Source: Klebsormidium nitens (taxonomy: Eukaryota > Streptophyta > Klebsormidiophyceae > Klebsormidiales > Klebsormidiaceae). Taken from it: 64,000 bases of DNA. Below are positions 11,001 to 23,753 of this stretch, in pieces (position 1 is the first letter of the stretch; each line of letters begins with the position of its first letter). Made by a program: the position numbers and the translations under genes. The DNA lies in assembly GCA_000708835.1 (NCBI GenBank), contig DF237410.1, forward strand, positions 1 through 64,000, in the 5' to 3' direction. The notes beneath the pieces were generated by a model that was not told where the DNA came from, did no database searches, and worked only from the letters and a program-made list of their open reading frames with translations.

Positions 11001-14000
11001 AGCTGCTGGCAGATGGAGGAGCCGACGATGAGCGGGTACGTGGCCAGGATGACGAAGGCGAGGCGCCAGTTGAGGACGAAGCCGATGGCAAAGCTGATGA
11101 CGATCAGCGCCAGCGTCTGCGTGACCAGGCTCAGCCGGTCGCCCACCAGGCCGCGCACCACCGTCGCGTCGCTCGCCAGCCTGCACGCGCCACAGCCGAG
11201 CTCAGGCGGGACAGCCACAAGCCGCAGTCACGCGCCAGCGAGGACGAAGCGCAGGGCAGCCAAACGGAGTGCAAAGATAATGCTGGCGGCAAGCTCTTGG
11301 GCAGACGAAATACACAGGATGTTGACTCGTGTTTGCACTGGCCCGCGAGAGGGCGCTGACCTGGCGGTGATGGCGCCGCTCGAGTTCTCGTCGCGATCGA
11401 ACCAGGCCACCTCCTGGCGCAGCACGGCCGCAAACATGGCCTCGCGCACGCGCCTCGTCAGGTACTCGCCCTGGACCACACGGCGCAGCGCACGGCTCCG
11501 TCAGGGCAGCCAAGCCGCGAAAGAGAGGCGCTCACTGGGCAGAGAATGAGCTGAAGCTGCCTCCGACTGGCCAGCAGGGCGGCAGAGCTCTGTGACTCTG
11601 ACGCAGGCGTGCCCCTTCCCTTGAGCAGGGCGGACTGAACCACTAAGATTCAAAACGACGGATGACCAGAGCCTCTGAAAAAGTTGAAGTGAGCACAGAA
11701 ATCATGAGCTGCGCTTCTATTTGGGTGAATCAGCCCAATACGCTGTCTACAATGAGCACTAAGTGGCGCCAACAACTTTTGACTGCATACGACAGTTAGG
11801 CTGCCCCACTTCGGCTTGACCCGAAGATCCGGAGTCGTCCAGACCAGAGCAGCCCCTCTGCAGGCAGGCTGCCGCTCACCATGGCCCCAAAGAAGAAGTG
11901 TTCGCACGTGTAGACGAAGACGGTGGCCACGCCGACGCCCACAAAGGCCAGGCTGTAGGTGCGCACGTCGTGGCGCAGCTGGTCGTAGTCGGTCAGGTAG
12001 TACGCCCGGATCACGGAGATGAGCAGCAGCGCAAAGATTGGGTTCACGGCCCCCGCCCCAATGGCCCCCAGCGTCCCCAGCGCGCCGTACCTGCATCACG
12101 CAGCGCTGTGTCAGTTGACGAACGTGAACGCCTGCGCAAAGATGCACGAAGATATGAGGGCAAGCCATACTTGTTCGAACGACATTTAAATTCAAGGACG
12201 ATTGGGAATTCAAGGTGGGCAAGAAAGAAGAAAGTGCCGTACTTCCACTCTGGCTTGTTCAGCTTGAGCAGGCGCCAGTACGACGGTGGTGCTGTGGGCG
12301 CCTCCTCCGCCACTCCCGCTGCTGCTGCCGGCTTGTCGGGGCCGCCATCGCTGACGGCGCTCAGGCCGCTGGCCGACGGCGCGAGGCCGCTGCGCTGCAG
12401 AGACAGCTGCGGGCCGGCCAGGCGCGCCGGCGGGCGGTCGTCGTCCAGCGCAGCGCGGCGCGCCTGCAGCGCGATCAGGGACGCGTACGCGCCACCCTCG
12501 CCGCGCGCCAGCAGCTCCTCGTGCCGGCCCTGCTCCACGATGCGGCCTGCACCGCACACACCGCCACTCAGGCAGAGCTCGAGATGAGGGACGAGAAATG
12601 CGAGAAATTCATGTACAAGCGAGAAACCAGGCGGCCAGCAGGCGACGGCTCACTGCCAGGATCATCGGCTCCTCTTGCCAGCAGGAGCGGTCGTCCCGTC
12701 GAGTCAGGTCATGTCCAGGTGGGCTGGGGCCATGCTCTGGTGCATGCGGGAGAAGAGAGGTCGGCGCGCGAGGTCTCACCTGACTGGAGCACCGCAATGG
12801 AGTCGGCGTTGCGGATAGTGGACAGCCTGCAGGAACAGCAAGACAACATCAGCAAGACGCACGCCAGGACCCTTGAGAGGCAATATCGCTCTTAAGAGCT
12901 GCCCCCAACAGCTCGTTCGTCCCTGACTGGCATCCTCCATCCGGGCCTGCGGCGGGCGGGGTGGGGCACTGACCTGTGCGCGACGACGACGGTGGTGCGG
13001 CCGACCATGAGGCTGTCCAGCGCTTGCTGCACCACCTTCTCCGACTCGCTGTCCAGCGCGGAGGTGGCCTCGTCCAGCAGCAGGATGCGCGGGTTCTTGA
13101 TCACCGCGCGCGCAATGGCGATGCGCTGCTTCTGCCCGCCCGACATCTGCACCCCGCGTTCGCCCACCTGCGCGCACGCGCCGCGGAGCACGCCTCAGAG
13201 GAGAGCGGGCAGAAGGACGCTGTGGGGCCGGCACCCTCGAAGCACTCTCCAGGCACGCGCAGCCAAGTCCGCAGATGGTAGCGTGCAGAAATGTTCACCG
13301 CCCTGCCGAGCGCGGTCTGCTGCCGCCACCAATCAAGGGACGACTCCCTGCAAGGCGCTTACCTGTGTCTCATAGCCACGGGGCAACGTGCTGATGAATG
13401 TGTGCGCATTCGCGGCGCGCGCCGCAGCCTCAATCTCCTCGTTGGTTGCGTCCGGCTTGCCGTACAGGATATTGCCGCGGATCGTGGTGGCGAACAAGGC
13501 CGGCTCCTGCACGCACAGGCGCATGCCGAGAGGAGGTCACGCACACGGCAGCCAGGGGCCGCTGGCCTACAATGCGGGCGCAGCAGGAACAGGAGACCGC
13601 AACTGCACCCCCCGCCAGGGCGCATGGCAAATACGGCTGGGCAACCAGAGCAGTGCACCAGATTTGGGGAATATTCTCGTAGGCTATTTTGAGCGGCTGC
13701 AACACAAAGGGTTCGAAATGCACGTTCAGCAGGTCACAGATGCACATACAGGATCTCATTTGTTGTTTTTGCTCTCGCGTTCCAGTGTCGGCCCGAACCT
13801 GCGAGACGAGGCCGAGCTGCGCGCGCAGCCAGCGCAGCTGCAGGGTGCGCAGGTCGTGGCCGTCCAGGCTGACCACGCCGCCCTGCGGGTCGTAGAACCT
13901 GCACCGCCCCCGGTAGGCCGTCAGGGGCGAACAGGCGCGCTGGGTCATGCGAGAGAACATGCAAGAGCGGCCACAAAATTCACGATCGATGTGATACACA

Positions 14001-17000
14001 TAGACGACAGGCCGCCTTGAAAGGACACCGAAGGAAGTGCTCGAAAGCTGTCAAGCAGCGTCGCCCGCTCGTGCGCGGACCTTTCGAGCAGGCCGACGAT
14101 GGTGCTCTTGCCGCTGCCGCTGGAGCCGACGAGCGCAACGGTCTGCCCCGCCGGGATGCGGATGCTGAAGTCGCGGAACACGGGCTGGTCCGGCCGCGCC
14201 TGCAGAGCACACACGCACGCAGGCGTCAGGAGTGGAGGCTCCGCATGACACAGGGAAAGTGGGTGGGGAGCAGGGGGCACTGGGACGTACGCCAGCCGAA
14301 GTGGCAAGACTGTGTCACAGCTAGGAACGCTGCGGCAGATGGGGCGCCCAGGCCGCGCGGGGGGCCTGACCGGGTAGGTGAAGTCGACGTGGTCGAGAGC
14401 GATGTCGCCCTGCACGGCCGGCAGCTGGAGGCCGCCCTCGTGGCTGGAGTCGATGGGCGGCACGCGCCGGATGGTCTCGAAGATCTTGTGCGCCGCAGCC
14501 TTGCCCTGCGCAAACGAGCGCAGGTACGGCGCCGCCTGACCCAGCCCCCTGCACAGCCAGCGCCAGTCAGCAACCGGGGGGGGGCAGGCACGCCGGGCAG
14601 GAACCGACCAGGGCCGCAGCAGACCGCGGTCTGCGTGGGCCCAACAAAAGAGCTGGCCACGGGGGGGAAGAACAAAGCCACGGCCCGGCTCGCAACTCGA
14701 AGATGAACAGCATGCTCGTGCTCGTACTTTGCAGGATCTTGACTCTCATTCAGCGAGGTTGCAGCGAGTGAAGCATAAGGGGGTGCGGGTATGGGGCGCT
14801 CACAGGCCGCCGAGGATGACGGCGAACATGGTGGTGAGCGCCTGGCCGCCGTTGGCCTTGCCGTGGGTGACGAGCACGCTGCCGTACCAGAACTGCAGCG
14901 CCCACGCGCAGAAGAGCACGCCGAAGGTGACGCCCATGCCCAGCCCCTTGGCCAGGCCCTGGCCCAGGCCCAGCCGCAGCGTGGTCGCCAGCGCACCGCT
15001 GTACTGCCGCCGCGCAGCGTCCTCGCCAGCAAACGAGTACACCTGCCGCACGACCAGGCGGAGCATCACACGGGGGGTCGTCTTCTTGCCCTTCGTGAGT
15101 CTGGCATCCAAAGAGGAGTAGGCAGAGGGAAGGGGACGCCAGACACACAGCGAGAAGGCAGGGGCAAACAGGAGAAGCAGAGGGGAGCCACACTCCGGGA
15201 AAGGGCTCCAAGATGGTGAGGCGACCAGGGCGGGAGGGGCTGCCCAAAGGCGGGGCTGGTGGTTTTGCGGGCGGCAGGGTGTGATGGGGCCCTCACCGTC
15301 CTGACGGCGCTGACCATCTGCTCGGCCACGCTGCCGGCGCCGCTGTAGGCGGCCTGGCCCTTGGCGACGAGGCCGGTGAGCACGACGGCGTATATCCCGC
15401 CCGCGGCGGCCAGCACGGGGACGATGGCCAGGATCACCAGCGAGAGCTGCCACAGCGTTGCGAAGCCCACCACGAAGCCACCCACGAATGTGCCCTGGAG
15501 CAACAAACACCAGACCAGCACAGCTCAGGAAGAGCGGGGCGCGGGCCACGGGGCCAGGTCACAACTATCTGTGGGCTTCACAAGGGTGCAGGCACAGAGA
15601 GAAATATAGCCAAGCACCGCGGTTTGCACAGCTGCTGAAAGGATGTGAGATCCGAATTCGCCTACGGGCAGGGCGGCGTGATCGAGAGTGGCTCACCATG
15701 AACTGCAGGTAAGTCCCAACCTGGGGCGAAAAAAGAGAGGGAGGTCAGGGGAAGCACAGAGGGGCTTTAGGAGGCACTCTCTCCGTACCTTACCCAACAA
15801 GGCCTTCAGGCAACTGCAGCAAGCAAATCTAGCCGAGTGTCTGGAGGGGTCACTCGAGAAGTGTGAGGCAAGTTGGCCCTCACCTTCTCGCTCATGGCTT
15901 CCTGAACCAAGATGGTATCAGAGGACACGCGACTGACGATCTCTCCAGTGCTGGTCTCCGTGTCTGCACACACAGACGAAGCGTTTACTACCCCTTCCAT
16001 GACGCCTCCAACCAGAGCATCTGCTCCGAAATTAGACAACCACGGAAGGGGCTTTTCGAGATTGCCAATAAGGTCAGGAAATGCTCGGAAGCCTTGGCTG
16101 TGCCGAGCCCCCGCCCTCACCAAAGTAGCCCACGTCCTGGCGCAGGATGGCCCGCAGGTACTTGGTGCGGATGCGTGATGCCTGGCGCTCGCCTGCACAG
16201 CAAGGTACCAGATAGTCTCAAGCCTGCAGTGGAGGGGGGTCCATCCTGGGGAGAGACAGCTGGACAATGCGCACCTCAGAGACTGCATCAGCTCGATCCC
16301 AGGTGTCCCCAGGTGTCATCCAGGTCGTCTCAGAGGACTTTGGAGCACAACGGAGGACAGACTCGGTGGCTTGCTTGGATGCTTGGATCAGACATGAGCA
16401 CAGTCGATGCAGAGACTTGTCTCCTCACCTGTGGTCATCCAGCAGGACACCTCTGCAAAGGAACAGCAAGGCATCAAGATGGGCATGGAGCAGCGGGAAG
16501 CGAGCGGGGGCTGGTCATTGTCAGAATCAAATCACTTGTTGTGGACAGACAGGGCGTGGGGCAGAGGAGACCAGGCAAGCACAGAGACAGAGAGAGCGGG
16601 GCAGGGAGGCAGGGGGGAAGGCAGCAGGGGCACAGACGGGGGTACTGCAAAAGGGGAGGGGCTTACGGAGCCAGCAGGCAAACAGCTCCACCAGGGCCAG
16701 GTATGCAAAGTAGCTGGCGTACTGCGGTCGCAGGACAGGCGGGATAGGATTAAGGGATGACGCTGGGAGGCACCAAGAAATGATGGCACTCATGGTGAGC
16801 TCCTCCCTCAGGGGCACAGCACAACATGGGCCACACCATCAGCAGCGCGCTTGCGCAGTCTCTACAACACAATGCCGGATCTGCAAGAGAGCAGGCAGCA
16901 GCAGGCACAGTGATTGGAGCAAGGGGCTTGCCATCTGTGGCGGGGGGCTCACCTTGGAGACCTGCCTGATGAGCTCGTCGTTATCCGGGACCGAGCCAAA

Positions 17001-17626
17001 GGTGTTGACCAGCTTGCCAAAGAAGAGGAAGAAGACTGCACCACCATAGGCACACAAACAGGATCAGAATTGTCACAAGGGAGGGGTACAATCAACTACA
17101 GGAGGTACTCTTCACTCTAACCTTGGCAGGAAAACGGGGCCACTCCGCCTTAGCTGCTGCATACGTAGGAGCTGCTGTCAAGCTCCAGCACCCCGCGAGT
17201 GCGAGACCAGACACTCAGTGCTCCCCGCCCCTCCCCCCTGGGCGTGCCTGGCTGCCCACCTGGCAGTGACACCCCGTTGGCGATGGCCCCCAGGGAGCCC
17301 AGCACCATGAGCAGCAAATCCAGCGAGTCTGCGTAGCGGTACAGCTCCCAGTACTTCACCATCGGCGCCTTGGCAGCCGTCTCCCCGGTCTCCCCCTCTT
17401 GCCCCGGCTTCTTCTTGCGGAACCAGCCCCCCTTGCTCTTGCTCTCTGCAGCAGGGGCGGTGGCCGCCGGCTGCTGTGGCTGGGCCTTGTGCGTGCCCAG
17501 GCCGTCCTCCAGGTGCGCCACGCCACCATTGGTGGCCGCCCCGGCACCAGCCTCCGCCACAGCCTCTACGCTGCCCAGAGGGGCCACCCCCTCCACAGAC
17601 ACCGCGCCTGGAACAACACCCGCCAT
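8069..17626 (-). CDS. Full-size ABCB (P-glycoprotein/MDR-type) transporter
   Basis: ATP-driven membrane exporter with two transmembrane domains and two nucleotide-binding domains on one chain, in about twenty exons. The chosen Met (17626) opens a roughly 90-residue hydrophilic, Ala/Gly-rich N-terminal extension before the first membrane segment ([19 protein letters not shown]). A 24-nt exon (16429-16452) restores the conserved [14 protein letters not shown]1 has A-loop Tyr in FTYP, Walker [10 protein letters not shown] (about 14.1 kb), Q-loop LVSQEPALF, signature [14 protein letters not shown] and Walker [13 protein letters not shown] (about 13.1 kb). A linker lies at 12.25-12.5 kb. NBD2 has [17 protein letters not shown] (about 9.9 kb), EPTLFATS, the same signature and Walker B, and H-loop [13 protein letters not shown]. 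The stop follows NLQSKV. All catalytic motifs are intact in both halves. Known relatives export auxin, xenobiotics or lipids; the substrate here cannot be read from sequence. Probably in the plasma membrane. Confidence 0.93.
9213..9228. repeat. Poly-C tract in transporter intron
   Basis: A run of about 14 C (poly-G on the coding strand) lies just inside the intron that follows the exon ending ...DGYDTQ, a few bases downstream of the donor site. Such tracts are prone to length errors in assembly, but this one falls outside coding sequence. Confidence 0.7.
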
Positions 17627-17639
17627 CGCCGCCGCCTGA

Positions 17640-19237
17640 TCACAGGAACAAGGCTACAATGCAAGCAGGCGTGAAGCAACACAAGAGCGATGCAGCTCCA
17701 GCAACGAGCTGCACAGAGGGTCCTGGACGGCCGCTCCTGCAGCCCGCACAGAGATTCCAACTTATCGGCCGCAGCCACGGCCACTGCAATGCCTGCACGC
17801 AGCGAGATCAATTGAACAGGTAACGAACTGGATGACGTGATCCCTCAGCTCAGCTTCGCATTTGAAACTCAAGGCGTTTTGTAATAATACATAACCCTTC
17901 GGTAGGATTTAACAAGGATTTAGGATTTTAGTCTATTTCAGTTAAAAATACAATTCATGCTTAATATGATACTGTCACCTGTGTTGTTCAAAGATTTAGC
18001 TGGCCGGGCGCGGCAACTCAATTGAGTCTGTACGTGTTCGCGTGCAAGTCTATGAACCGGCCTTCGACCGGTGCATACATATACCTGCCTTGCTGCCGAA
18101 TACCGCCTCCTTATAACCCCTGCGAAAAGGAAGGATTAAATGCGGAGATGCCGTACTGCAGTTTGATTTCAGCACCTTCGACGGCGAAAAGTTACATATG
18201 AAACTTTATATCCTTTCGGCATACCTAAAGCTACCGGCCTGCTAAAACTAACCGTTTTCGATTATTATCGCCTCAAATATTTTCCAGCGGAATTCGGCAG
18301 GGCACATTCAAGATCATCTAGTTTTTTGCTCGCCCATATTTATATGGGGCGAGGTATAGCGGACATCCGGAGGTGAGGTCTCTCCGGCAAATTATTTCAC
18401 TGTACGACTTCCCGGCACCTAGATGGTCTGAAACAGCGGTGACGTTGTACTACGTATTTGGTCAAAGTTCTGGGCTGACTGATTTATGCTGTATAAAAGC
18501 CAAGTTTGTACGGTGGAATCTTACAAATCCGCCGGAAATAATATTCTCCGGCATACAGCAAAATCCGTCTCCGACATTTTCCGGTTTAAGCGGGAATGGG
18601 CCAACCGAACATTGAGAATCACTCAGTGTTTTTGGGCCACTCAAGGTCCCCGTATATCCTCCAAACGATGGAGATTAACCGGTTTTCTCCGATACTTTCG
18701 GCGTTTTCCACGTTGTACAACAGTTTCTGTTTGGTCCGATTTTGGCCGAGTTAAGCAGTGCATTGCAATATGATGCCTGGGGTCTTGCCCTGGTCAACAC
18801 CGAGATCAAGAAGGCACGAAGGCAGTCTGATTTTGAAAACCGGGGCGCCCTCCCACCCACCCAATCACAAGAATTTCATAAGATGTGACAAGGAACCCTT
18901 GTACTGTAACTAAGTTTTATAGACTTTTATTCACTTTCATAAGTTATAACATATGCTGTGTTAATATCGTACCGGGGCCCGCACGGGGATCAATATTGCC
19001 CTCCCACCCGCCCATGAATGTGGGTCGGGCCGCCCTCCCACCCCCCCTCATTGAAGCAATTCTCTTATATGAAGCTTTCTATATTGAGGCGAGCTGCAAA
19101 ATCCGCCGCAGGCGGATTGTGTCGTCCTAGTTTTGCCCAACTCAGGACTTCCGACCTCCCAAACAGTGACTGTGCATGACATTGACTGGTCAAAAACGTT
19201 TGTGCCGGTTGTTGAAGTCCAAGCTGGGGACCGCGCC
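17640..19237. promoter_or_regulatory. Divergent intergenic region, transporter / UROD
   Basis: 1.6 kb between two start codons on opposite strands, so it should carry both promoters. The centre (about 17.85-19.0 kb) is clearly AT-richer than either gene. GCCCTCCCACCC occurs three times (about 18.85, 19.00 and 19.03 kb). No gene, RNA or recognised transposon is seen. I cannot place a TATA element or start site. Confidence 0.4.
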
Positions 19238-21847
19238 ATGGCTGCTGTAGCGCCCTGCTCCGGCGCTGCCCAGCTGGTGCGGAGCTCCTTGTCCTCCGGG
19301 ACGCCGCAGCCCCGCATTGCCGGCACCGCTGCCCGCGCTGCGCCATGTCCTCGCGCGCTCAGGTGAGCCCCATTCTCCCTGCGCCCTGCATTGTATCCGT
19401 GGTGGCGCTCCGGCGCATACGATGCAGGCTGCATGAGCCGCCTCACCAGCCAGGCGGGGCCGCCATGCCGCGTATGAGCTGCCCTCTGCATTGACTGCCA
19501 TGGCGTCTGAGTGGCCCTCCTGTCCTTTGTTCGCTCATGCTGTCCTCAGCTGGCAGGGAGGCGCATCCCTGGCAATGCAATGCTGCAGCGGGCAACGAAT
19601 TGGGTCCTGTGGCGAATTCTCCTGTGATGGCCGGGCCCTGGCTCGGCCCGCAGCATGGTGGAAGGTGCTATCTTGGCAGGCCCAATGTGGCCCGCCAGAG
19701 AGCTCAGCGCCCGCCGCCGTGTTGCTTGGGCCCCGCGGTATTGGTTCCTTAGCTGGCTTTAGCAGTCCTTGCAGGGTGTTGCGGAGCAGGGAGCATAAGT
19801 GCCGCGTGTGCTAAACGGCAGTGTCATTGAGGGCCAGAACTTTCTGCTGGCTGTGTGCAGGCTAGGGGGCGATCGCGGCTGGGGCGCGCAGGCTGGGCTG
19901 GGGCGCTCGACGTTTGTGGGAGGGGTGGGCAGCTTGGAGCAGCAGCGCCCGCAGACACGGCGCCAGTGCGGCCAGCGCAGCGTGGTGGCCAGTGCCACCT
20001 CTGAAGGTGAGCGCTGCGGACACAGGACCGGGCCGCCAGTGCCACGCGCAGCAGTCCCTGTCCTTGTTACCCTCCAGTTTGATGGCATGGAGCACTTTTT
20101 GTAGTAAAAGAGGCCTTGTAGATCCACTTTCTTCCCCTGAATTGCGCCACTGCATAGGGGGCACCCCCTCTTGCTGAGAGTGCCATTGCGGCGGAGTGTC
20201 GCGGGCCCTCCTTCCCCCAAGCCCCCCCCCCCACACGTCTGCCCTCCCCCCCCCATCCTGGTGCAGCGCCGCTGCTGGTGCGCGCGGCGCGGCGCGAGGC
20301 GGTGGAGCGCGCCCCGGCATGGATGATGCGGCAGGCGGGGCGCTACATGGCGGCCTACAAGGAGCTCACCAAGAAGCACCCCTCCTTCCGCGAGCGCTCC
20401 GAGACCACGGACCTGATTGTGGAGATCAGCCTGCAGCCGTGGCAGGCCTTCCGGCCGGACGGGGTCATCCTGTTCAGCGACATCCTGACGCCGCTGCCCG
20501 CGGTGGGCATCCCGTTTGACATCGATGAGACTAAGGGCCCGCTCATTGACTCGCCTATCCGCAGCAAGGAGGCCCTCGCCGCGCTACGCCCGATCGAGCT
20601 GGACCGCCTCACCTTCGTGGGGGACGCGCTCAGGACCCTACACAAGGAGGTGCGCCCCCGCCTGCCCTACTGGCCCGCCACTCTGTGTGCCCCTATTGCA
20701 GCTTCACCTGGCTGCCAATTGTGGAAGCCCTCAAACTGCCTGTCATTGTGAGGCATAGCCTGTGTCACTTGGGTAGCAAAACGCGCATCATTCAGCTTGG
20801 AGCTTTTAGCTCGTCTCTTGCACAAATATGTTGACGACAGAACCCTTTGGACAGTGCCTCTCCAAGCAAAGATGATTTCGGGCAGCCCCTGCTGCCTGGT
20901 CCGCACAGAGTGACAGCTGCGCTTGATTGTGAGGTTGTTGTGCTGTCAGTGAGCGGTGGCGGTCCGGGTGTGCTGTGTGCGCGCAGGTGGCGGGGCAGGC
21001 GGCGGTGCTCGGCTTTGTGGGCAGCCCGTGGACGCTGGCGACGTACATTGTGGAGGGGCGCAGCACGCGCACGTACAAGGTGATCAAGGCCATGACGTTC
21101 AGCGACCCGGACGTGCTGCGCCCGCTGCTGGACCACCTGGCCACCGAGATCGGCAAGTACATGTGCTACCAGATCGAGGCCGGCGCGGACTGCATCCAGA
21201 TCTTCGACAGCTGGGGCGGCCAGCTGCCCCCGCGCCTCTGGGACGTCTGGTCCAAGCCGTACATCGCCAAGGTGACCCCCCGCCACGCAGCCTAACCCCT
21301 TCTCCAAAGTTTCAATGTTTGCTCAAGCTTCTGTTTGGACCATCGGGTACATCCTCTTGCGCTTTGGTGACCTCATTTGCTGATAAAAGTACAGCTTTTT
21401 CTCGCTTCGAATGCACCAGCACGGAACGTCAGAGCTTGCGGTTGGTCGAGGCGGTTTCCCATTGGTCTGGGGCGTGGGTCGCAGGCGGTGGGCATGGTGC
21501 GCGCGGCGCACCCGGAGGTGCCGCTGGTGCTGTACGCCAACGGGAGCGGCGGCCTGCTGGAGCGCATGGCCACGGTGGGGGTGGACGTCATCGGGCTGGA
21601 CTGGACCATCGACATGGAGGACGGGCGGCGCCGCCTCGGGCCGCAGCTGGCGGTGCAGGGGAACGTGGACCCCGCGGTGCTCTTTGCAACGCCCGAGGCA
21701 ATCACGGAAGCCATCGAGGACACGATCCGGAAGGCAGGACCGACGGGGCACATTTTGAATCTAGGGCATGGTGTCCTGGTGGGGACCCCGGAAGAGCGAG
21801 TTGCGCACTTTTTTGACACCAACCGAAGCTTAAAGTACAGCCAATGA
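19238..21847 (+). CDS. hemE: Uroporphyrinogen decarboxylase, plastid type
   Basis: Removes four carboxyl groups from uroporphyrinogen III to give coproporphyrinogen III, the branch-sharing step of heme and chlorophyll synthesis. Five exons keep phase: 19238-19362, 19861-20006, 20267-20649, 20987-21271 and 21485-21847, giving 433 aa. The first 90 residues are Ala/Ser/Arg-rich and look like a plastid transit peptide. The enzyme body follows: RQAGRY (112-117), FSDIL with catalytic Asp162 (human Asp86 position), [52 protein letters not shown], and LNLGHGV with the conserved His near the C-terminus. Length and every family block are complete. The start is the first ATG in frame with the transit-like sequence. 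Confidence 0.95.
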
Positions 21848-23753
21848 CAAACGACATATATCTGAGATGCGAGTAGGACAGGTGGCAGAGCGAGAGCTAG
21901 CCGGGTCTCCATTCTGGGCCCGTTGCCATTGAGGGCATACATTCTGGTAAACGTTATATGTCTCCAATTTCTTTGAGAGAGTTGCAAGTTGCAACAGGTA
22001 TACCACTGTGCTTAATGGTAAAACTTTGTCAACGTTGAGCCAGTTGCATCCGAATGGATGGTGTATTAACTCATCATGAAGCACAAATGGGCCACGTATA
22101 TGCTTGTGGCAGCAAGCGTGCCCATCACAGCAGTGCGCATTTCAGTACTACTGGACGGTCGCTGCGCCAACGCAAAGCAGCTAGCTCCTGGGGACCTGGC
22201 CTGCCATTGCCCTCGTCGAAGATACTGTTGTTCGACCTTAAACCTTTTGCTTACGATATATGCGGGGCCTATGCATGTCTGGTATGTCAGCATATGGCCA
22301 TCCAATGATTGGCTCAGCGTAAGCCGCACAGTAAGAATTGGTTACGATATAGGTATGCGGGGACATGCACGATTAGCCACAAGCTCATGGCTGTTTCCAG
22401 CTCAGTGGGGAATTGGGGCTGTGAAACATAGCTTCCGCGAAAATACCCATAGTTGCATCACATGGATCCAGGCCGCCAGCCTCCTTAGCCGTTCCATGAC
22501 ATGCACAATTTTTGTCAACAGTTGGTAAAACACTTCCTCCAAAAGATCGCCCTGGCTGAGGCTTGTCGAATGATCCAATCGTCTAATGCTTGAGAAGAAT
22601 TGCCTTTCTAAGCCTTTCATAGGAACGTCCATCCCACCAATTTACACCGATAAGACATCAGGTCTGCCGACTCGAAACTCAGTACCAAATGAACAAAGGC
22701 GCTGCATTTGCTTTCAGAGCTCGACTGCCAGTCTTGAGGCAAATCGCAAAAGCTCTTATTCCGAGTCAGCCACAGAGCAAGGGGCTCCCTCACAGAGGCA
22801 ATCAGTGTGCAAACATAGATAGGGACTGGCCATGCCAGAATTGCGTTTTTGCTGATGTGAGCCTCGTTGCGGTACATGTGCAATTGCTGAAATGGCAACC
22901 AGCCCAAAAGAACCTTGCAACAACTTCAAGCAATGCGGCGATACCTTCAAGTAGTGATAGACGGGCTCTTACATTGGCAGCATCCTTTCCCACTGTCATT
23001 CCACCAAGCAAGAACACCTCCTGTCTCATCAAGAATCACGAAGTCAAGCTGGCCAGCTTATTGAGTATCACAAGTTTTTCCAAAAAAGGGTGAAAACATG
23101 CAGAACCCAAAACCCGTGATCTTAAAGGCCCACGACTAAGAGCATTGACAGGTAAAAGAAGAGATGGTCGCCGTTCTCCTAAAAGCAACCACAGCTTGAT
23201 TGGACCTTCTCATCTTCATTAAGGGCTACTTGATCGAATCAAGCGGCTGATTGCACAACGAGGCTGACAGCTTCTGTGCTGTCAGCGCAATGCTGAACGA
23301 CTCAGTCTTCAGAGACCCTCACTAGCCCATCAAGTCCTTATGAAAGAAGGCACAAGCCGAACCATACTGATCGAAGCAGATGGCCAAAGGCACGTGGAAA
23401 ACAAACACCCAGTATCTAACCAGCCGACAGAACGCCCAGCTTCTTGAACGGCCATGATCAATGTAGACCCTCACGAATCGAATTGAACATTCAGAAGGAG
23501 CTTCCAGCTTGGAATCAGAACTCAATTACCAGAACTCGCAGCTCAGCCTGTCTACTACACATGGCAAAGCAGAAGCGATCCTTCTGACAATTCGTCAGTA
23601 GATCAGCCAATTTCTTCAAACTTGTGTATCATGACATCCCGATACAAACACCGACATTCCTCAAACAAGTGCATGGACAGAAATGGACAACAAGGGGCTC
23701 GACGTCAGGTAATTTACAGCACGGATGTCCACAACAGAGCATGTGTGCTGCGG
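21848..23753. other. Convergent intergenic region, UROD / eL13
   Basis: 1.9 kb between the 3' ends of two converging genes. Open frames of 134-150 codons exist on the plus strand (22076-22528, 22689-23093), but none shows a domain, splice-consistent extension or the GC bias of the neighbouring exons. A short direct repeat, TTACGATATA followed within a few bases by TATGCGGGG, occurs near 22.25 and 22.34 kb. Nothing else is recognised. Confidence 0.4.

Noticed and set aside
22076-22528. 150-codon open frame between UROD and eL13
   Set aside because: No motif or family resemblance; composition is that of intergenic DNA; other frames of similar length overlap it.
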